Shown here: piece after piece, positions 59,631 through 64,000 of the stretch
Layout of the letters: each line of letters starts with the position of its first letter
How positions within the stretch are numbered: the first letter of the stretch is position 1
DNA from: Natronoarchaeum rubrum
GTDB taxonomy: Archaea > Halobacteriota > Halobacteria > Halobacteriales > Natronoarchaeaceae
Length of the DNA stretch: 64,000 nucleotides
Direction: 5' to 3'
NCBI RefSeq assembly: GCF_024494695.1
Contig: NZ_JANHDP010000003.1
Span: 526,907-590,906, forward strand
Made by a program: the position numbers and the translations under genes
The notes under the pieces: model-generated
Database searches by the model: none
Told to the model about the DNA's origin: nothing
What the model saw: only the letters and a program-made list of their open reading frames with translations

Positions 59631-61751
59631 CTACTCGTCGTCGAGCGCTTCGGGTTCGAACAGCGTCTCGAACAGCTTTCGCTCCCCGGCCCGGAGATGC
59701 TGGTTGAAGGTCGGCGGCGCGACGCCGAGCGTCTCGGCGATCTCCTCGCCGGTCTTCTCGCGGGGCCACTCGAAGTAGCCCGAGAAGTACGCCGCCTCCA
59801 GCACTTCGTGCTGGCGGTCGGTGAGGTGGTCGTCGAGGCGCTCGCGGAACGATCGCCTGCTCCGGGCGGCGCTGGCGCGCTCGCGGCGCGCGACGAACTC
59901 GACGGACGGGTACGTCGAGGTGATCCGTTCGGCGAACGACCGCACCTCGGCGTCCTGGGGCAGGTCGACGACGACCCGGCCGCCGTTGGGATCCGCTCGG
60001 ACCGTCCGCGGGACGCCGCCGTGGTCCGCGACGGTCGTCGCGATCGTGTCACTGGCGATCCGACACTCGAACAGCGCGGTACCCTTGCGCTCGCTGATCA
60101 GGCGCGCGTCCGACACGCCGGGGACGCCCTCGGCGAACGAGAGCACGGCCTCGGGATCGGCGTCCGGAATCGAGTAGAAGATCAGGTGGCTGCCGTCGGA
60201 CTGGGGCAGGATCGTCCGAAGGTCGACGCTACTGCCGGTGTTCGCCGAGAGATCGTACAGGAAGTCGTCCGCGTCGGGGACGCGGAACTCCACCTGCACG
60301 ACGCTGTCGGTCATCAGCGCCTCCTTCCGGTCGATCGCGTTGATCGCGTAGCCGATCGTCTCGCCCAACTCCGAGAGCACGCCGCTGGTCTCCTCGTCGA
60401 ACGTGTCTAACCTGTCGGCGTAGATCTGCAACACGCCGTACACCGCGCCGTCGTACGCCAGCGGGACGGTCGCGACCGATCGGAAGCCGCACTTCAGCGC
60501 CTGCTTGCGCCAGCTGCCGATCCGGTCGTCCTCGAAGATGTTCTGGACGACCTGTGACTCGGCGTTCTGGAGGGTGCGCTGGATGGGGTTGTCCGTGCCG
60601 TCCAGGTCGACGTTCGCGAGGAACTGCCCCTCGTCGCCGCCCTTCGCGCGCGGCCGGATCGTCTCGTTGATGTCGTTGTACCCGCCGATCCAGGCGAACG
60701 CGTAGGGGTCGATGTCGACGAGGCGCTCGCAAACCTCCTGTTCGATCTCCGCGCGCGTCGAGGCCTTCACCAGCGCCTGGTCGATGTCGCGGATCACCGT
60801 GTTGATTCGGTTGAGGCGCTTGAGCTGTGCGTTCTGGCTCTCCAGTTCGCGGTCACGGTCACGGAGCTGTGCCTCGCGCTCGGCCCGGTCGAGCGCCGCC
60901 CGCGCGTTCGCACCGAGGATCTCGACGAACTCCGCCGTGGCCTCTTGCAGCGCGGCGTCGCCGGTCGTCCCGGCGAGCAGGACGCCGTGGTCGCCCAGCG
61001 GGACCGTGAACTCGGTGGTAAGGTCGGTGGTCTCGGTGTAGAGCGTGTCCCGTCCCTGAACGTCGTCGTGGTGGCGCACCTCGCCGTCGACGAAGGCGTC
61101 CCAGGCGAGACTCTCTCCGCCGCTGAACGTCGGCGGTGCGTCATCGAACCCCTCGACGTCGGCGACGTACGCGCTCGGTCGCAACACGCCCGCGGACTCG
61201 TCGAGCAGATACACCGCGAGCCAGGGGAGTTCGAGCGCTTCGTCCGCGATCTCGACCGTGAGATCCGCGATGTCCTCGCGCGTCTCGGCGCGCATCAGCG
61301 AGCGCATGCCCTCGTTGAGCCCGCCGAGCATCCGCTCGCGCTCGGCGAGGTGGCGCTCGGCCCGCGAGCGATTGACCGCGTTCCGGATCCGGTTTGCCAG
61401 GAGATCGTACTGCTGGTCGCTGTGTTTCTTCTGCAAGTAGTCGGTGACGCCCTGGGAGATCGCCTCGCTGGCGACCTCCTCGCTACCCTTCCCGGTGTAG
61501 AGGATGAAGGGAAGCCGCGGGTCGCGCTCTCGGACCGACTTCAGGAAGTCGACGCCGTCGGTCGGCCCCATGCGGTAGTCGCTCACCACGCAGTCGATCC
61601 GCTGGGCGCCGTCCAGTCGGTCGAGCGCCGCCTCGGCGTCCATAACGGACGTCACGTCGATGTCGTCGTTGTCGGTCTCGAGGAAGGTCGCGACCACGTC
61701 GAGGAACTGCTCGTTGTCGTCGAGATGGAGTACGTGGATCCTGTCCGTCAT
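59631..61751 (-). CDS. Receiver-GAF-Bat-type HTH regulator
   Basis: 706 residues. Residues 1-120: response-regulator receiver (DD at 11-12, phosphorylated Asp58 in VVSDYRM). Residues 140-290 and 315-470: GAF-like domains joined by a coiled coil. Residues 485-640: Bat domain. Residues 640-700: HTH_10 (LTDRQHEVLEAAYFSGYFEW...IAETLGVAPPTFNQHLRAGERKL). It follows the archaellin genes on the same strand, so it may sense light, redox or oxygen and alter motility genes. No partner histidine kinase is adjacent. Confidence 0.85.
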   Translation of the reverse strand: MTDRIHVLHLDDNEQFLDVVATFLETDNDDIDVTSVMDAEAALDRLDGAQRIDCVVSDYRMGPTDGVDFLKSVRERDPRLPFILYTGKGSEEVASEAISQGVTDYLQKKHSDQQYDLLANRIRNAVNRSRAERHLAERERMLGGLNEGMRSLMRAETREDIADLTVEIADEALELPWLAVYLLDESAGVLRPSAYVADVEGFDDAPPTFSGGESLAWDAFVDGEVRHHDDVQGRDTLYTETTDLTTEFTVPLGDHGVLLAGTTGDAALQEATAEFVEILGANARAALDRAEREAQLRDRDRELESQNAQLKRLNRINTVIRDIDQALVKASTRAEIEQEVCERLVDIDPYAFAWIGGYNDINETIRPRAKGGDEGQFLANVDLDGTDNPIQRTLQNAESQVVQNIFEDDRIGSWRKQALKCGFRSVATVPLAYDGAVYGVLQIYADRLDTFDEETSGVLSELGETIGYAINAIDRKEALMTDSVVQVEFRVPDADDFLYDLSANTGSSVDLRTILPQSDGSHLIFYSIPDADPEAVLSFAEGVPGVSDARLISERKGTALFECRIASDTIATTVADHGGVPRTVRADPNGGRVVVDLPQDAEVRSFAERITSTYPSVEFVARRERASAARSRRSFRERLDDHLTDRQHEVLEAAYFSGYFEWPREKTGEEIAETLGVAPPTFNQHLRAGERKLFETLFEPEALDDE

Positions 61752-61844
61752 GCCTGGCCAGTTAGGTACCCGTAGTTGCCGAACGCGCGATATATATCTA
61801 TTTGAAAATAACGTGGCAACTATCAGGTGAGATAAATCGGGTCG

Positions 61845-61857
61845 GTCTAAAAAATAG
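61845..61857 (-). terminator. T-rich terminator downstream of archaellin 1
   Basis: On the minus strand GCCTATTTTTTAGACC lies about 125 bases after the archaellin stop and before the receiver-Bat regulator, fitting an archaeal oligo-T terminator. Confidence 0.4.
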
Positions 61858-61979
61858 GCCCGAATCGCGGCGTCGAGATGCCGCGGCGGGGAAAAAGTGG
61901 GACCGCATCAGCGCGGCCAGTCACGCACCGCGGTTGTCAGAGGCTCCCCATCCAAGGGACTGATCGAAAGCGGTGCCGC

Positions 61980-62879
61980 TTACAGCTCGACTGCGTCCTC
62001 GTCGCTGTAGGAACTCAGCGACTGCGGGACGTTGACGACCGTCACGGCCTGGCTGCCGGACTGGGTGACGATCCGCACCGTGGCTTCCTCACCCTCCTGC
62101 AGGTTGCGGAGGTCGGCGCTGTCGTCGTTCGCAAGGTCGAGCATGATCGTGAAGCGGTCCTGCCGACTGGTCAACACGGGCACCGTGTTATCAGGATCGG
62201 TCGTCCCCTCGACAGCGAAATCACCAACGCCAGCACTCGCCATCTCGGCGTAGCCGAGCGTGGCTTCGCCGTCGGGGCCGATGTACTCGACGGACGCGCC
62301 TTCGAGGTCAATCTCGTTGGCGCCCGGCGACTGCATCACCGTCATGTTGATATGGCCGACCTGATTAGTACCGGTCCCAGAGATCAAGACGCTGGTCAAG
62401 GTTGCGGTAGCGTCAGATCCAGTGTTGTACGTTCCACTTGCGCTCGTCCCGTCATCTGCAGTCAAAGTGAAACTTTCCGTGTCACTGATTGTGACGCTGT
62501 AACTGTCTTGGGCAGTCGTGTCCCAGGTTCCGACATCAGATCCTGCGACACTGATGTCCAGGTCCCCGCTGTAATCTGAGGATCCAGACAGGGTGAACGA
62601 GGTGTTACTATCGTGAAGCGTGGCCTCCACGTCCTGCGTTGCTCGATCCACTTCATCGATCTGGCCGATTGAGCTGATGACGAGCACCTGGTTCGACACC
62701 TGTGCTTCGGAGTCTTCGCTGGTCGCGGATGCCTGATTTTGCAGATAGCCCGCGGTGTTGATCAGTACGCTCGCTGCGATCGCGGCGACCAGGATCATCG
62801 CGATGAAGATGATCAGGGTCTCGATCCCGACCTGCCCGCGGTCGGTATCTCTCGAAAAGTCTGGAAGTGTAACGTCCAT
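61980..62879 (-). CDS. Archaellin (archaeal flagellin) 1
   Basis: 299 residues. The class III signal ends DTDRG with Q following, so the archaeal prepilin peptidase would cut before [20 protein letters not shown], the hydrophobic filament core helix. The middle (80-190) is Ser/Thr/Asp rich and variable, the end ([26 protein letters not shown]) is conserved in the paralogue. A second archaellin follows upstream with an identical 5' part. Motility filament structural subunit; many Asn-x-Ser/Thr sites allow glycosylation. Confidence 0.95.
   Translation of the reverse strand: MDVTLPDFSRDTDRGQVGIETLIIFIAMILVAAIAASVLINTAGYLQNQASATSEDSEAQVSNQVLVISSIGQIDEVDRATQDVEATLHDSNTSFTLSGSSDYSGDLDISVAGSDVGTWDTTAQDSYSVTISDTESFTLTADDGTSASGTYNTGSDATATLTSVLISGTGTNQVGHINMTVMQSPGANEIDLEGASVEYIGPDGEATLGYAEMASAGVGDFAVEGTTDPDNTVPVLTSRQDRFTIMLDLANDDSADLRNLQEGEEATVRIVTQSGSQAVTVVNVPQSLSSYSDEDAVEL
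62516..62873 (-). repeat. Archaellin direct repeat, copy 1 (358 bp)
   Basis: Every base I compared from 62516 to 62873 matches 63643-64000 at a constant offset of 1127. The repeat covers the signal, core helix and first variable region of the protein. Confidence 0.92.
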
Positions 62880-63112
62880 GCTGTGTATCCTCGTGATTGT
62901 TGTCCGACCACCGTTCCGGCGGTCGTTGCATCTCTGTTACAACGTATATGAAAAAAGGATAGTACCTACCAGTACAGGAGAGAGGATTCAGCTAGACCTC
63001 TCTAATTAGGCCACCATTTGTCTCGGCCGAGAACAAACGTTACAGAGAGTTCTACGGCGCGATTTACGTTCTTCTGAATCGACAGCAAAAAGAAATCCGT
63101 TGAAAGAGCCGT
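62880..63112. other. Gap between the two archaellins
   Basis: 233 bases without a gene. It has AT-rich parts (a minus-strand T6 run near 62952-62957 followed by CATATACG) that could terminate archaellin 2 and promote archaellin 1. Confidence 0.4.
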
Positions 63113-64000
63113 TTACAACTCGACTGCGTCCTCGTCGCTGTAGGAGCTCAGTGACTGCGGGACGTTGACGACCGTGACGGCCTGGCTACCGGACTGGGTG
63201 ACGATGCGGACCGTGGCTTCCTCACCTTCCTGCAGGTTGCGCAGGTCGGAGTTGTCGTCGTCGACGAGTTCGACGGTGATCGTGAAGCGGTCCTGACGCG
63301 AGGTCAGAACGGGCACCGTGTTGTCAGGGTCGGTCGTCCCCTCCACAGCGAAGTTGCCTTCGGCGGCGGTTTCGGCGTAGCCGAGCGTGGCTTCGCCGTC
63401 GGGGCCGATGTACTCGACGGACGCGCCTTCGAGGTCGATCTCGTTGGCGCCCGGCGACTGCATCACCGTCATGTTCATCAGGCCGACCTGATTGGTCCCG
63501 GTCCCGGCGATCGAGACGCCAGTCAGGGTTGCGGTAGCGTCAGATCCTGCGGTGTACGATCCACTACCGCTCGTTCCATCATCTGCGATTAGTTCAAAAC
63601 TTTCTCCATCATTGATTGTAACGCTATAACTACTTTGTGCGCTCGTGTCCCAGGTTCCGACATCAGATCCTGCGACACTGATGTCCAGGTCCCCGCTGTA
63701 ATCTGAGGATCCAGACAGGGTGAACGAGGTGTTACTATCGTGAAGCGTGGCCTCCACGTCCTGCGTTGCTCGATCCACTTCATCGATCTGGCCGATTGAG
63801 CTGATGACGAGCACCTGGTTCGACACCTGTGCTTCGGAGTCTTCGCTGGTCGCGGATGCCTGATTTTGCAGATAGCCCGCGGTGTTGATCAGTACGCTCG
63901 CTGCGATCGCGGCGACCAGGATCATCGCGATGAAGATGATCAGGGTCTCGATCCCGACCTGCCCGCGGTCGGTATCTCTCGAAAAGTCTGGAAGTGTAAC
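63113..64000 (-). CDS. Archaellin (archaeal flagellin) 2, 5' end cut by the window edge
   Basis: At least 296 residues; only the first two codons are missing beyond 64000, judging by the identical copy. Same signal peptide and core helix as archaellin 1; the middle segment differs ([21 protein letters not shown] against [21 protein letters not shown]), and the C-terminal third is nearly the same. Tandem archaellins are usual in haloarchaea and act together in the filament. Confidence 0.95.
   Translation of the reverse strand, partial: VTLPDFSRDTDRGQVGIETLIIFIAMILVAAIAASVLINTAGYLQNQASATSEDSEAQVSNQVLVISSIGQIDEVDRATQDVEATLHDSNTSFTLSGSSDYSGDLDISVAGSDVGTWDTSAQSSYSVTINDGESFELIADDGTSGSGSYTAGSDATATLTGVSIAGTGTNQVGLMNMTVMQSPGANEIDLEGASVEYIGPDGEATLGYAETAAEGNFAVEGTTDPDNTVPVLTSRQDRFTITVELVDDDNSDLRNLQEGEEATVRIVTQSGSQAVTVVNVPQSLSSYSDEDAVEL
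63643..64000 (-). repeat. Archaellin direct repeat, copy 2 (358 bp, runs off the window)
   Basis: The second copy of the repeat described at 62516-62873; identity may continue past 64000. Outside the repeat the two genes diverge clearly, so the block is sharply bounded. Confidence 0.92.

Noticed and set aside
1..64000. CRISPR arrays or rRNA operons
   Set aside because: No regularly spaced repeats of 25-40 bases and no rRNA-like sequence were seen.

Overview
This window comes from a haloarchaeon (class Halobacteria). The DNA is very GC-rich and most proteins are acidic. Many genes start at ATG with only a TATA-like box about 25 bases upstream. The content includes archaellins, an archaeosortase-like protease, an archaeal replication factor C large subunit, bacterio-opsin-activator (Bat) regulators and Tat-type lipoproteins. 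The genus cannot be fixed from the sequence alone. There is one tRNA (Val, anticodon CAC), no rRNA and no CRISPR array.

Layout. 1-9400: tail of a drug/metabolite transporter, a decayed wHTH regulator, a GlcD-type FAD dehydrogenase, a thiamine-diphosphate decarboxylase-like enzyme, tRNA-Val, a metallo-hydrolase/adenine deaminase operon, a cobalamin adenosyltransferase, and a siderophore-binding lipoprotein with a palindromic DtxR/Idr-like iron box on its start. 9587-15740: an arsenic island of lower GC. It holds arsR-arsM, a low-molecular-weight arsenate reductase (arsC), a second arsR, and arsD-arsA followed by two small proteins ending in Cys-Cys (halo-CC-star type). No ArsB or Acr3 pump is visible. 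A third Cys-Cys-ended, Cys-rich protein sits at the left edge. 16155-19729: a small zinc ribbon, a NikR-like regulator and the gcvPB-gcvPA glycine dehydrogenase pair. 19760-22900: an AT-richer accessory patch with a lipase-like lipoprotein, a wHTH plus 4-TM membrane pair and a broken IS4-type transposase.

22970-41400: mostly housekeeping and envelope genes. These are a Bat-type regulator with a P1B metal ATPase, DUF389, HdeD and PerM membrane proteins, rfcL with a PIP-box tail, a vapBC pair, YihY and CNNM-type membrane proteins, UspA, two further hydrolases, an XRE regulator and HMG-CoA synthase. 41518-47433: an archaeosortase-like gene converging on two large paralogous secreted proteins with pilin-like N termini, one of which carries malectin-like and PKD domains. 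47566-53131: DUF2150, a TatD-like hydrolase, CBS, NUDIX, DsrE and NYN proteins, then gcvT-gcvH, the other half of the glycine cleavage system. 53232-57782: a biotin operon (bioB, a BioU-like oxidoreductase, bioF, bioD) with no bioA. 57867-64000: a K+-channel/TrkA protein, a large receiver-GAF-Bat regulator and two tandem archaellins that are identical over at least 358 bp at their 5' ends.

The most unusual observations are the pump-less arsenic island with three Cys-Cys-terminated small proteins, the archaeosortase/secreted-protein pair, hairpin-rich inserts that lengthen two metabolic enzymes (gcvPB and bioU-like), and the homogenised archaellin 5' ends.
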